Source: CALBTQ01 sp036725605 (GTDB lineage Bacteria; Lernaellota; Lernaellaia; Lernaellales; Lernaellaceae). From it: a stretch of DNA of 64,000 nucleotides. The stretch is taken from positions 140,497 to 204,496 of the forward strand of contig DAIMDW010000004.1 of the NCBI GenBank assembly GCA_036725605.1, in the 5' to 3' direction. The notes under the pieces are model-generated. The model had not been told where the DNA came from, ran no database searches, and worked only from the letters and a program-made list of their open reading frames with translations. Below are positions 55,377 to 63,387 of this stretch, piece after piece; within the stretch, counting starts at the first letter, position 1, and each line of letters begins with the position of its first letter. The position numbers were made by a program, and so were the translations under genes.

Positions 55377-56237
55377 ATGGGTCTGGGATCCAATCACGTC
55401 ACGACCACGACCGCCGCGAATTTCATTCCGGAGCTGTGGACGCTGGACGTCATCGAGGCCGCCGAGGCCAACCTGGTCATGGCCGAGCTGGTCACGCGCT
55501 TTGACGATGCGGCCGCCGGCGGCGGCGACATCATCCACGTGCCGACCGTGGCCGATTTTTCCGCCAACAACAAAACCGCGAACACCGAGGTGACGCCGCA
55601 GGCCAACACCGAAGGCAAGGTGGACATCTCGCTGAATCAGCACAAGGAAGTCAGCTTCCTGATCGAGGACATCGTCGCGGTGCAGGCCAAGCAGAGCCTG
55701 CGCGAGGTGTACACCAAGAAGGCCGGCTACGCGATCGCCAAGGCGATCGACGAAGCGCTGCTGGGTTTGTACAGCGGCCTGTCGCAAAACGTGAGCTGCG
55801 GCGACGCGATCGTCGCGGCCGATCTGCGCGACGGCATCGAGTACCTGGACAGCGCCGGCGCGCCGTTGAGCGAACGCGCGCTGATCATCTCGCCGCTGCA
55901 GAAAAACGAGATGCTGGGCACCGCCGAGTTCGTCAGCATGAGCTACGTCGGTCAGAACGGCGAAGCGCTGCCGACCAAGAGCGGCCTGCTGGGCGAACTG
56001 TACGGCGTGCCGGTCTACGTGTCGGGCAACGTCGTGCGCACCGGTTCGAGCCCCGATTACATCCACCACAACCTGCTGTTCCAGAAGGGCGCGTTCGGCC
56101 TGGCCATCCAGCTCGGCCCGCGCGTGCAGGCCAACTACGTGCCGCAGTACCTGGGCACGCTGGTGACGGTCGATGTGATCTACGGCTTCGCCGAACTGCG
56201 CGACGCGTTCGGGGTCGACCTGCAGACCAACGCGTAA
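55377..56237 (+). CDS. Major capsid protein
   Basis: A 286-residue HK97-fold candidate with AAGGAGG upstream. It has an N-terminal arm (ANFIPELWTLDVIEAAE), an E-loop region with VTPQANTEGKVDISL, a spine helix region (LREVYTKKAGYAIAKAIDEAL), and the P-domain strand ERALIISPLQKNEM that is typical of P22-like or N4gp56-type coats. No protease or decoration gene is adjacent. Confidence 0.82.
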   Translation: MGLGSNHVTTTTAANFIPELWTLDVIEAAEANLVMAELVTRFDDAAAGGGDIIHVPTVADFSANNKTANTEVTPQANTEGKVDISLNQHKEVSFLIEDIVAVQAKQSLREVYTKKAGYAIAKAIDEALLGLYSGLSQNVSCGDAIVAADLRDGIEYLDSAGAPLSERALIISPLQKNEMLGTAEFVSMSYVGQNGEALPTKSGLLGELYGVPVYVSGNVVRTGSSPDYIHHNLLFQKGAFGLAIQLGPRVQANYVPQYLGTLVTVDVIYGFAELRDAFGVDLQTNA

Positions 56238-56329
56238 CCCTGCCGGTCCGTAGGCGCTGACGGACCTTTCTTTCCCCCATGGCCGGGGGGCGGCAACGCC
56301 TCCCGGTCGCTTGTACAAGGAGACGCTTC

Positions 56330-57040
56330 ATGGCGATCAACGCGATTCTCGGCCATCCGCAGGCCGACAGCCTGGTCACGACGGCGGCGATCGACGCCTA
56401 TGCGCTGCATCACCGTCACGGCGCGGCCTGGACCGGCCAATCGACGGCGAACAAGGAAACGCTGGCCTGCACGGCGTCGCGGCACATCGCGTCCTGTCCA
56501 TTGGCGGGACCGCCGCTGCTGACGTCGCTGCGCACCACGTGGTTGCAGGGGCTGCCGGCGCCGACGAGCGATCATCTACATCAATTCGGCCGCGCCGATG
56601 CCGGCACGACGGGCACGCTGGTCGACGCGGCGCTGCAAAACTACCCGGACGATCTGTTCGCCGGCGGCTCGGTGTTCATCATCGCCGGAACGGGCGAAGG
56701 GCAGTGGGCGGGCGTGGCTTCGTTCACGCAGGCGAGCGGTACGCTGACCCTCGCGTCGACGCTGACGGTCGCGCCCGATGAATCTTCACAGTATCTGCTG
56801 CTGTGGCCGTTGCCCTCGCTGGTGCTGGCGGCGGTGGGTGAGCAGGCGTTGTACCTGGCCGGCGGCGTCAACCTCGGCGCGCTGGATCAGGCCGGGATGG
56901 GCGTGGCGGCGCAAGGCGATGGTGGCGCGACGTTACGGCCGCCGAAAGCGGCGGGTCATTTGTGCCATCAGGCGCGGGCGCTGTTGTTGCGCGCGGGCCT
57001 GCTGAATCTCGATCAATCCCCGGCGGTGGGACGGGGCTGA
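56330..57040 (+). CDS. Phage virion protein, possibly head-tail connector
   Basis: A 236-residue protein starting at 56330 with AAGGAG. It is Ala/Thr/Leu-rich with beta-strands and no membrane segment. Its place between capsid and tail tube is usually held by head-tail joining proteins, but no motif allows a firm call. A His- and Cys-containing segment (AAGHLCHQARALLLRAG) is near the C-terminus. Confidence 0.6.
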   Translation: MAINAILGHPQADSLVTTAAIDAYALHHRHGAAWTGQSTANKETLACTASRHIASCPLAGPPLLTSLRTTWLQGLPAPTSDHLHQFGRADAGTTGTLVDAALQNYPDDLFAGGSVFIIAGTGEGQWAGVASFTQASGTLTLASTLTVAPDESSQYLLLWPLPSLVLAAVGEQALYLAGGVNLGALDQAGMGVAAQGDGGATLRPPKAAGHLCHQARALLLRAGLLNLDQSPAVGRG

Positions 57041-57074
57041 GGCGCCGTCGCGGCCGGAATCAAAGGAGAACGAA

Positions 57075-58409
57075 ATGTCCACGATCAGTTTGGGACGCAA
57101 GGAACAGTTGTACGCGCAGACGGAGTCGACCTACGGCACGCCGGTTGCGCCCGGCGGCGCGGGAGCGATCAAGCATCTTTCCTGCACGCTGGCGATGAAT
57201 GAAGAACGCACGCCGCGCGCGGATCGGAAAATCACCCGCGGCCTGGCCGAGCAGGTGTGCGGCAAGCGGAGCGTCGATTGGTCGGTCGACGGCTATGTGA
57301 TTCCCAGCGGCACGAGCGGCGCGGCGCCGGATATCGCCGCGTTGCTGGCGGCCACGTTTTCCTCGCGGGTAAGCAACGCGGCGACGGTGGCGAGCGCGGC
57401 GGGCGTCGGCGGCGCGACCTTGTCGTCGGTGAGCGAGATGGCGGCGGGGGATATCGTCGGCCTGGCGATCGACGATTCGCTGTACGCGGTCTGTCTGCAG
57501 ACGGTCGACGATCTTTCGGGCGCGGTGACCTGGACGCCGGCGCTGCCGTCGGCCCCGTCGATCGACGATACGGTGTACCAGGCGGTGACTTATCGTTTGC
57601 AGACCGAGCCGAATCTCGCGTTGACGCTGCACCGGCTGCTGGATCAGGAAGGGCAGACGGCGAGTGGCTGCGTGCCCAACGAATGGAACTTCTCGCTGGC
57701 GGCGGGCGACATGGCCAAGTGCCGGGTGCAGGGTCAGGGCAAGGACACGGCCTTCGCCGGCACGGCCGCGCTGCAAAGCGGTATGGACGACACGCAGACC
57801 ACGCTGGTTTACACGGGCGAAGACGTTTTCGAAGTCGGCGCGTGGGTCGCCATCGACGACGAGGCGATGAAGATTACGGCGGTGACCGGCGCGTCCAACA
57901 CGCTGACGGTGGCGCGCGCCGAAGCGGGCACCTCGGCGGCGACGCACGAGGCCGCGGCGGTTATCGCGCCGTATCGCCCGACGCCGGTGACGTCCGGTTC
58001 GCCGATCGCGGGCGTGCGCGGACGGTGTCTGCTGGACGGCGCGAACTTCACCATCACGGCGGGCGAAGCGACGATCGTCGAGAACGTCAAGCTGCGCAAC
58101 GACGACTTCGGCAGCGCGACGGCGATGGGCTTTGCGTATCCGGCGGGCCGCGAGGCGACGCTGCGCCTGGAAGGATTTTTGACCGGCGACACCGGCGCGT
58201 TGATCGTGCGGGCGAAAAGCGGCGGCACGCTGCCGGTGATGCTGCAGGCGGGCGACCAACCCGGGGCGACCTTCGCGATTTACGCGCCGGCGTTCGCGCC
58301 CAACATTCCGGCGATCGAGGCTCCGGCCGACGCGGAAACGCCGCTGGTGCTGGAAGGCCCGGCGCTGGAAACCGACGGCGACGATGAATTGATCGTCGCG
58401 TTTTTGTGA
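57075..58409 (+). CDS. Phage tail tube protein
   Basis: A 444-residue protein. The opening SLGRKEQLYAQTESTYGTPV is typical of tail-tube proteins. It is beta-rich throughout, with one or more inserted Ig-like or Hoc-like domains (DDTQTTLVYTGEDVFEVG then AMKITAVTGASNTLTVARA). It is longer than usual for siphophage tubes, due to these insertions. The tail-assembly chaperone follows after ten bases. Confidence 0.75.
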   Translation: MSTISLGRKEQLYAQTESTYGTPVAPGGAGAIKHLSCTLAMNEERTPRADRKITRGLAEQVCGKRSVDWSVDGYVIPSGTSGAAPDIAALLAATFSSRVSNAATVASAAGVGGATLSSVSEMAAGDIVGLAIDDSLYAVCLQTVDDLSGAVTWTPALPSAPSIDDTVYQAVTYRLQTEPNLALTLHRLLDQEGQTASGCVPNEWNFSLAAGDMAKCRVQGQGKDTAFAGTAALQSGMDDTQTTLVYTGEDVFEVGAWVAIDDEAMKITAVTGASNTLTVARAEAGTSAATHEAAAVIAPYRPTPVTSGSPIAGVRGRCLLDGANFTITAGEATIVENVKLRNDDFGSATAMGFAYPAGREATLRLEGFLTGDTGALIVRAKSGGTLPVMLQAGDQPGATFAIYAPAFAPNIPAIEAPADAETPLVLEGPALETDGDDELIVAFL

Positions 58410-58419
58410 GGAGGTCGTC

Positions 58420-58827
58420 ATGCAAGTGCCCCGTCTCGATGCCGGTTATGCGCGCCTGTACGTGCCCGCCTTCGCGGGCGAGCGCGACAAACACGCGGCC
58501 GATCCGGCGTACCGGCCGGTCACGTTTTTTCTGCGGCCGATGACCGAAGCCGCGTGCGATCTGTACGACGAGTTCAAGAGCAAGTTCGATCCGCAAACGG
58601 GCACGGTGTCGATCGAGGCGAATCCGGCGGTCGACGCGCGCATCTTCGCCGCTCACGTCGAGCGCATCGACAACCTGGCCTTCGCCGACGGAGAGAAAAT
58701 CGTCGACGCCGCCGCGTTTCTCGCCGCGCGCAACCAGATGCCGCGCACGTTCAACGCGCTGTACAAGGAGATCCTCACCGCGATCCGCGATCTGAGCACG
58801 TTGAGCGAGGGCGAAATAAAAAACTGA
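58420..58827 (+). CDS. Phage tail assembly chaperone (gpG-like)
   Basis: A 135-residue acidic/helical protein with GGAGG upstream. Between tail tube and tape measure, this is the position of gpG/gp-GT chaperones. The second half (residues about 70-125) has short helices with AAFLAARNQMPRTFNALYKE. The last codons are GAA ATA AAA AAC TGA, a canonical slippery site followed by a long open -1 frame with no start codon of its own. Confidence 0.75.
   Translation: MQVPRLDAGYARLYVPAFAGERDKHAADPAYRPVTFFLRPMTEAACDLYDEFKSKFDPQTGTVSIEANPAVDARIFAAHVERIDNLAFADGEKIVDAAAFLAARNQMPRTFNALYKEILTAIRDLSTLSEGEIKN
58818..58824 (+). other. Predicted -1 programmed frameshift site (A AAA AAC)
   Basis: The heptamer lies in the correct phase: ATA AAA AAC in the chaperone frame, with the stop TGA at the next codon. 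Slipping back one base gives AAA AAA CTG AAA CTG and continues in the -1 frame to 59129. This is the lambda G/GT arrangement. Confidence 0.8.
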
Positions 58828-59129
58828 AACTGGCCGCGCGGTTCTTCGTCGATCCGCGCGGCCGGTCTTGCGCCGCCTGCACCAACGACCTGCGGCGCCT
58901 GCGCAACTGCGACGGCGCGAGCAATCCGTCGTTTCGCGAGGTGTGGGGCGACCAGGTCGTCGACCGCTGTCCGTTGGCGGAAATCACGCCCTTCTCCCGC
59001 CGCGCGTTGCGCGATTACGTGCGCCTGCGCGATCACGGCCTGCTGCCGCGCTCCGGCGGCGCGGGCGAGCAGGAGGCGCGGACGATGCGCGCGCTGGAGT
59101 TGCTCAAGGGGCTATTCCTGCATTGTTAA
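58824..59129 (+). CDS. -1 frame extension of tail assembly chaperone (gpT-like)
   Basis: About 101 residues read only after the frameshift at 58818-58824; no ATG, GTG or TTG with a ribosome site begins this frame. The extension starts LKLAARFFVDPRGRSCAACT and has four cysteines (CAAC, NC, RC) that may bind zinc. The C-terminal part (residues with ALRDYVRLRDHGLLPRSGG) is repeated in the remnant at 60566-60640. The fusion product of about 236 residues would bind the tape measure during tail assembly. Confidence 0.72.
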   Translation: MKLAARFFVDPRGRSCAACTNDLRRLRNCDGASNPSFREVWGDQVVDRCPLAEITPFSRRALRDYVRLRDHGLLPRSGGAGEQEARTMRALELLKGLFLHC

Positions 59130-59144
59130 TAAGGGGGTGTGATC

Positions 59145-59636
59145 ATGGGTGAAATGATAAGCATTGCTGAGTTGAAATATGAAAAGTCGGTAAGCTTATC
59201 GGTGGCAAAACAATTTATTACACGAGTAGATCATCATTTTGAGGAATTTATTAAACGTTATAACTATTTTGGACCGAATGAAGTTATAACCGGATGGTGG
59301 ATGAGTTTCATTGATAAAAATATTTCCGAAAAACTGTTTGAAAAGAAACGTCTCTTGAAGGAAGAAGTCAAGGCATGTGTCGGACGAAGTGAAGAGCTAA
59401 ACGAATATTTTAATATAGTGTTTGAAGCTTCTTTATGGTACGATTTTAAACAGGATTATGAATGGCTTGATTACGATACGGGAATTCCATTTCCACACTC
59501 TTTTGTATATTTGAAGATCGCTTGGCATAATCACAACGGTTCTCAAAGTGAGATGTTTCGACGATATGATCCATACTATGGCAAAATAGGGAAAGATTGG
59601 GCGCCGTTTGATAATTCGCTAAGGGCAGTGGTTTAA
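59145..59636 (+). CDS. Soluble cargo protein A
   Basis: A 163-residue AT-rich gene. The ATG at 59145 is preferred over GTG at 59139; a G-run provides the ribosome site. It is helical and charged, with a C-terminal part FPHSFVYLKIAWHNH then EMFRRYDPYYGKIGKDW. The broken gene at 49905 and protein B at 60743 share this ending, and the N-part (RVDHHFEEFIKRYNYFG) resembles SDLDHIFMRYLKRLNIWG at 49905. It has no signal peptide or known family. It could be an immunity protein, toxin domain or regulator of the neighbouring membrane protein. Confidence 0.6.
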   Translation: MGEMISIAELKYEKSVSLSVAKQFITRVDHHFEEFIKRYNYFGPNEVITGWWMSFIDKNISEKLFEKKRLLKEEVKACVGRSEELNEYFNIVFEASLWYDFKQDYEWLDYDTGIPFPHSFVYLKIAWHNHNGSQSEMFRRYDPYYGKIGKDWAPFDNSLRAVV

Positions 59637-59711
59637 CCTAACGTTAGACCGATAATATATGGTCGTGAACCAAATATTGATTTTTGGTTTTAGGGAATAG
59701 GAAGAGTGTAA

Positions 59712-60326
59712 ATGAAAGACGATGAAACCAAGTACCATATCTTTTTTGCCCTGCTGGTCGTCGGCTGCTTCGCTTTTTGTTTCCTGGCGTTTTATCAAAA
59801 GGCAAGTTCCGTAAATTGGCTTAGCAACATGCGCGCTTTCGGCGCTGCAGGTTTGGTGTGCGCCGTGGCAGCGATTGTTTTCGCGCGGCGGATCGAACGC
59901 ACCGCCGGTACGTATTCTCTCACGCTGATTCTGTTGATCGTTTCGATTGTCGCCGCGAGCGGCAGTTGGTGGGTGGCAATTACCGCGCCGGTGTGGTCGT
60001 TGTTGCTGATCGTGTCACACGAGTTGTGGTACGGAAGCTATCAAGTGGCGGACAAAAGACCGCTGCATCCGCTTCATGGTTTTGCCGGCGTATTGACCGT
60101 TTCCTTTTATCCGCTGTTGGGCTATTGCTTCGCCGCTGAAAAGTCGATTTTGGGGTGGTATCTGATTTTGTGCGGGCTTCTTTTGTTGTCGTTGCTAATC
60201 GGCCATTTGCATGGCCGCCGCAGTAAACGCTTTCGTGTGTTGCGGCTTAGGGGAGTGATCGGATTACTGGCGCTCTCGCAAGCGTGGATATTATTGCCTA
60301 TCGCCGTTTATTTGGTTGGAGATTGA
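59712..60326 (+). CDS. Cargo membrane protein 5
   Basis: A 204-residue protein with six membrane helices in three pairs. The conserved middle (RPLHPLHGFAGVLTVSFYPL) and end (RFRVLRLRGVIGLLALSQAW, then ILLPIAVY) align along the length with cargo protein 7 (NPLHKLAAALCQLSFPI and LRRATAVALFLFNQLWMLPL). No catalytic motif is seen. It follows soluble protein A by 75 bases. Confidence 0.6.
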   Translation: MKDDETKYHIFFALLVVGCFAFCFLAFYQKASSVNWLSNMRAFGAAGLVCAVAAIVFARRIERTAGTYSLTLILLIVSIVAASGSWWVAITAPVWSLLLIVSHELWYGSYQVADKRPLHPLHGFAGVLTVSFYPLLGYCFAAEKSILGWYLILCGLLLLSLLIGHLHGRRSKRFRVLRLRGVIGLLALSQAWILLPIAVYLVGD

Positions 60327-60337
60327 ATTTATATAGA

Positions 60338-60402
60338 ATCGGAAATTAAGATGAAGACGAAAATGTTCGGATGGTGGACGGGGCAATTAGCGATCTTGTG
60401 AC
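60338..60402 (+). pseudogene. Remnant of cargo membrane protein 7 gene 5' end
   Basis: Bases 60338-60376 (ATCGGAAATTAAGATGAAGA and on) match 61830-61868 in the protein 7 gene with about five differences. The copy then leaves the gene and reaches the CTGACGCGG sequence that follows the protein 7 stop. It is an internal deletion of a second protein 7 gene. Confidence 0.65.
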
Positions 60403-60688
60403 CTGACGCGGCGGCATCGCCGACAATTTTTCCAAAAAATTTTATTCCGATAACGCCTGGCCCGTCGGGGACGGGAAAGGAGACGTTTGCATAAATGCGG
60501 AAGCAGCCTATCGCCTACAGATGCGCAATCTGGACTTGATCGTCGTCCGCACCGAAGCGTTGCGCGATGATGTGCGCCTGCGCGATCACGGCCTGCAGCC
60601 GCGCTCCGGCGGCGCGGGCGAGCAGGAGGCGCGAACGATGCGGGCGACAGAAATAGTTCGTCAAGAATTGTTTAAGCCGGAGCGATAA
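60403..60688 (+). pseudogene. Chimeric remnant: tape-measure 5' end fused to tail-chaperone extension 3' end
   Basis: 60403-60566 repeats 62433-62596 (intergenic leader plus the first 25 codons of the tape-measure gene). 60557-60640 repeats 59004-59090 of the chaperone extension. The two parents share GCGTTGCGCG (62587-62596 and 59004-59013), and the switch lies there, in frame. The fused reading frame (60491-60688, 65 residues) has ATA instead of ATG at the tape-measure start, so it is probably silent. Confidence 0.8.
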
Positions 60689-60742
60689 AGGGTAGTCGCA
60701 CAATTTCGCTCGTAGAGCAATTGTGTGATTTGGAGCTAAGTA

Positions 60743-61045
60743 ATGGGATATTATCCGACAGTCGACGACCATCTTATTTTGTTAGGATTGGATATCGGCA
60801 AGAAGGAAGAGTTTGATATTGAACTTAATAATTTGAAAAAATTATTTTATTGTTATGCAAATAAAATACAAAAGTATCATCTAGATGATGTATTTGGATT
60901 CGAATATCATGCATATTGCTATTTGTTTTTCCGATATGCAGATGCTACTACTCTTGTTAGCGGAATATGGAAGTTTGATCCTTGGATCCCAACCGAGGGG
61001 AAGATATGGGAAGAAATCAAAATCATGCCGGTAGAAATTGGTTGA
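60743..61045 (+). CDS. Soluble cargo protein B
   Basis: A 100-residue AT-rich gene. It is shorter than protein A but has the same C-terminal pattern: a long helix (LNNLKKLFYCYANKIQ), EYHAYCYLFFRYADATT, then IWKFDPWIPTEGKIWEE. It overlaps the membrane protein 6 gene by 40 bases. Function is unknown; translation coupling links it to a membrane partner. Protein A and B sit in equivalent places of the two duplicated cargo units. Confidence 0.6.
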   Translation: MGYYPTVDDHLILLGLDIGKKEEFDIELNNLKKLFYCYANKIQKYHLDDVFGFEYHAYCYLFFRYADATTLVSGIWKFDPWIPTEGKIWEEIKIMPVEIG

Positions 61046-61803
61046 CCGGATTGCCGCTTTTTTTTCTTTTGGGATTTTTGTTTCTGCTAAACGGGCCGTT
61101 AGTATATCTTTTCGCTGAAGCGATGAAATCAACAAGGATGCTGGTCGTATCGGTGCTGGTTGAAATATTGTTGGTTGGATTTCTAATCGGTTTTTATTTC
61201 ATCAATCGATTCAATGGATCAAGATTTTTAGCGATGCAATTAGGCATTTTCTGGTGGTTGATGCACTTTTTCTCAATAATTGTTCTGACAGAATCGCTTA
61301 TACCTCCGATTTTTATTGCAGTGATATTGGTAATTGGGGGTGATTTTCTGGCCGCTCGTAGAATGCCTGCCCAGGCGAGAAAGGTAAATATATTTCTTAA
61401 GGTCGTCCCGCTATTCGGCATGCTGGCGCTCATTGCTGCTGAAATTCGTTGGCAGCTTTATTCGATGACGGAAAGCCCATACGTGGTTTTGTCATGGGTA
61501 TGGGAATTTGTCGATCGACATTATTACAATTATGCGAACGTCGGTTTGATGTTGGCGACTATGGTCACATATATTTTTTTATTGGCAGGTGCGCGGCAAG
61601 CATCAAAGAAGAATCGATGGATGTTTTCTTTTCTCACAGTGCGCATTTTAGGTTTTGCCGTTTTCATTTCATATATGGATGTGGTCGGAGCGATATTCGC
61701 GGCGAGCTGGCTGATATTGTTGTTGCCGATCAAGAAAAAGTGGATCAAATGGTTTTCCGCATCGTCGTTGGGTGATGAAGAAATCGCAAAAAGTTCCGAA
61801 TAA
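61006..61803 (+). CDS. Cargo membrane protein 6
   Basis: A 265-residue protein with about seven to eight helices. The ATG at 61006 has GGGGAAG upstream, while a TTG at 60982 lacks one. Loop AARRMPAQARKVN is basic and probably cytoplasmic. The size and arrangement match cargo protein 3, and both precede a protein of about 200 residues. The C-terminus (LGDEEIAKSSE) is a soluble tail. Confidence 0.6.
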   Translation: MGRNQNHAGRNWLTGLPLFFLLGFLFLLNGPLVYLFAEAMKSTRMLVVSVLVEILLVGFLIGFYFINRFNGSRFLAMQLGIFWWLMHFFSIIVLTESLIPPIFIAVILVIGGDFLAARRMPAQARKVNIFLKVVPLFGMLALIAAEIRWQLYSMTESPYVVLSWVWEFVDRHYYNYANVGLMLATMVTYIFLLAGARQASKKNRWMFSFLTVRILGFAVFISYMDVVGAIFAASWLILLLPIKKKWIKWFSASSLGDEEIAKSSE

Positions 61804-61809
61804 ATATTA

Positions 61810-62436
61810 ATGGAAAAGCGTTTCCCTATATCGGAAATGAAGATGAAAACGAAATTGTTCGGATTGTGTGCAGGGTTGAGTCTCTTATTTTCATTAGGTG
61901 GCGGACTGCTGTGGATCAGGCCGATCACTGAGGCAATCGGGCCGGCAACATGCGGTTGGCTGGGTTTTTTCACGGCCGGCATAGCCTGCCTTTTGTCGCG
62001 CCTACTGCCGCGTTCCGTCGTTCGTTTCTTTTTATGTTTGGGTTTGTTGCTTGTATCGCTCGTCGTTGCCGGGCTCGGTTGGTGGCTTTTGTTGACGGTG
62101 ACGATCTGGGCGCCGATCGTGATTGCTTTGGTCGGTGAAGGGCGGGCGCAGGAATTGGAATTCACCAATCCGTTGCATAAGCTGGCCGCAGCATTATGTC
62201 AGTTGTCATTTCCAATATGTCCTTCGTTTCTGCAAGAATATGCGCCGCTCGCGGTCTGGTATATCGGCCTCACGTTATTGATCGCCGGTTGTTTGGCGGG
62301 CGGTTTTTATTGGCCTCGCGGATCTGCGCGTTATCGTCCGTTGCGCCGGGCGACCGCCGTGGCGCTGTTTTTGTTCAACCAGCTATGGATGCTGCCGTTG
62401 GTCGTGCACAATATGATCGCCTTTAGAGGAATCTGA
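61810..62436 (+). CDS. Cargo membrane protein 7
   Basis: A 208-residue protein with six helices, six bases after protein 6. Alternative starts MKMKTKLFGL lie inside; the first ATG is listed. It is the full-length parent of the remnant at 60338-60402 and aligns with protein 5. The stop is immediately followed by the CTGACGCGG sequence leading to the tape-measure gene. Confidence 0.6.
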   Translation: MEKRFPISEMKMKTKLFGLCAGLSLLFSLGGGLLWIRPITEAIGPATCGWLGFFTAGIACLLSRLLPRSVVRFFLCLGLLLVSLVVAGLGWWLLLTVTIWAPIVIALVGEGRAQELEFTNPLHKLAAALCQLSFPICPSFLQEYAPLAVWYIGLTLLIAGCLAGGFYWPRGSARYRPLRRATAVALFLFNQLWMLPLVVHNMIAFRGI

Positions 62437-62596
62437 CGCGGCGGCATCGCCGACAATTTTTCCAAAAAATTTTATTCCGATAACGCCTGGCCCGTCGGGG
62501 ACGGGAGAGGAGAGTTTTGCATGAATGCGGAAACGTCCTATCGGCAACAGATGCGCAATCTGGATCTGATCATCGCCCGCTACGAGGCGTTGCGCG
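62433..62596 (+). repeat. Direct repeat, right copy (left copy at 60403-60566)
   Basis: Leader and 5' part of the tape-measure gene. The two copies differ at a minority of positions, including loss of the start codon in the left copy. They bound the second cargo unit and could recombine, deleting or exchanging it. Confidence 0.85.
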
Positions 62597-63348
62597 TCGA
62601 ACAGAAGCAGGTGGTCAAGTCGACGAACGAGATGAAGGCGGCGTGGCTCAAGTCGCATGCGGAGATGAGCGGGAGCTTCGGCAAAGGCGCGCCGGAGGGC
62701 GGCACTGCCGACGATAAGGGTGCGTTGGTCGGATCGTACGCGTACGCCGCCGACGAGATGCGCGGGATGAGCCGCGAGGCGTTCGAGGAGTGGATCACCC
62801 GGGCGCGCGAGGCGTCGGAGCTGACGCGCACGATGTTTAGCGCGTCGATCAGCGCGATCGGCGACGGCATCGCCGAACAGCTCGTCGAGGGCACCTACGA
62901 GTGGCGCGACGCGTGGAAGGCGGTGCTCAAGCAGATCATCGCCACGGCGGCGCAACTGCTGATCGTGCGCGGGCTGATGGCGGCGCTGACCGGCGGGATG
63001 TCGTCGGGCGGCGGCGTGCTGTCGGTGCTGACCGGCGGCGTGTTTCACCGGGGCGGCCTCGTCGAAAGCTGGCCGCGCCATCACCGCGGCGTCTTCGCCT
63101 ACGACGAACATCCGGCGATTCTGCAGCGCGGCGAATACGTCGTGCGCAAGCAGGCAGTGCAGGCGGTGGGCCGCGAGACGCTCGATGCGCTCAACCGTGA
63201 CGGCCGCGTGGCCGGCGGATCGACGTTCAACGTGTCGATTCGCGTCGAGGGCGGCGACGATGCGCGCCGCACAGCCGAACGCATCGCCGAACCGCTGCTG
63301 GAGATTCTGCGCCGTGAGGCCGACCGCAACCGGCGGATCCTGCCCTGA
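62521..63348 (+). CDS. Short phage tape-measure-like tail protein
   Basis: A 275-residue protein. The start has GGAGAG upstream. An N-terminal charged helix (QMRNLDLIIARYEALRVEQK) and helical middle are followed by a hydrophobic Gly-rich region (LLIVRGLMAALTGGMSSGGG), then FHRGGLVES and EHPAILQRGEYVVRKQAVQAV, which is characteristic of tape-measure C-termini. It is very short for a tape measure, so either the tail is short, or the gene is the C-terminal part of a shortened one. Confidence 0.7.
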   Translation: MNAETSYRQQMRNLDLIIARYEALRVEQKQVVKSTNEMKAAWLKSHAEMSGSFGKGAPEGGTADDKGALVGSYAYAADEMRGMSREAFEEWITRAREASELTRTMFSASISAIGDGIAEQLVEGTYEWRDAWKAVLKQIIATAAQLLIVRGLMAALTGGMSSGGGVLSVLTGGVFHRGGLVESWPRHHRGVFAYDEHPAILQRGEYVVRKQAVQAVGRETLDALNRDGRVAGGSTFNVSIRVEGGDDARRTAERIAEPLLEILRREADRNRRILP

Positions 63349-63387
63349 CCGTTCACCCAACGAATCACGAATAGGAGAAGATCGCCC

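Noticed and set aside
58554..58823. An independent gene in the frame of the chaperone extension upstream of the heptamer
   Set aside because: The upstream part of that frame is an Arg-rich shadow of the chaperone gene; only the part after the slippery site looks like protein.
60491..60688. A genuine 65-residue gene between the cargo units
   Set aside because: It is the fusion of two gene fragments, has ATA where the parent has ATG, and is explained fully by duplication.
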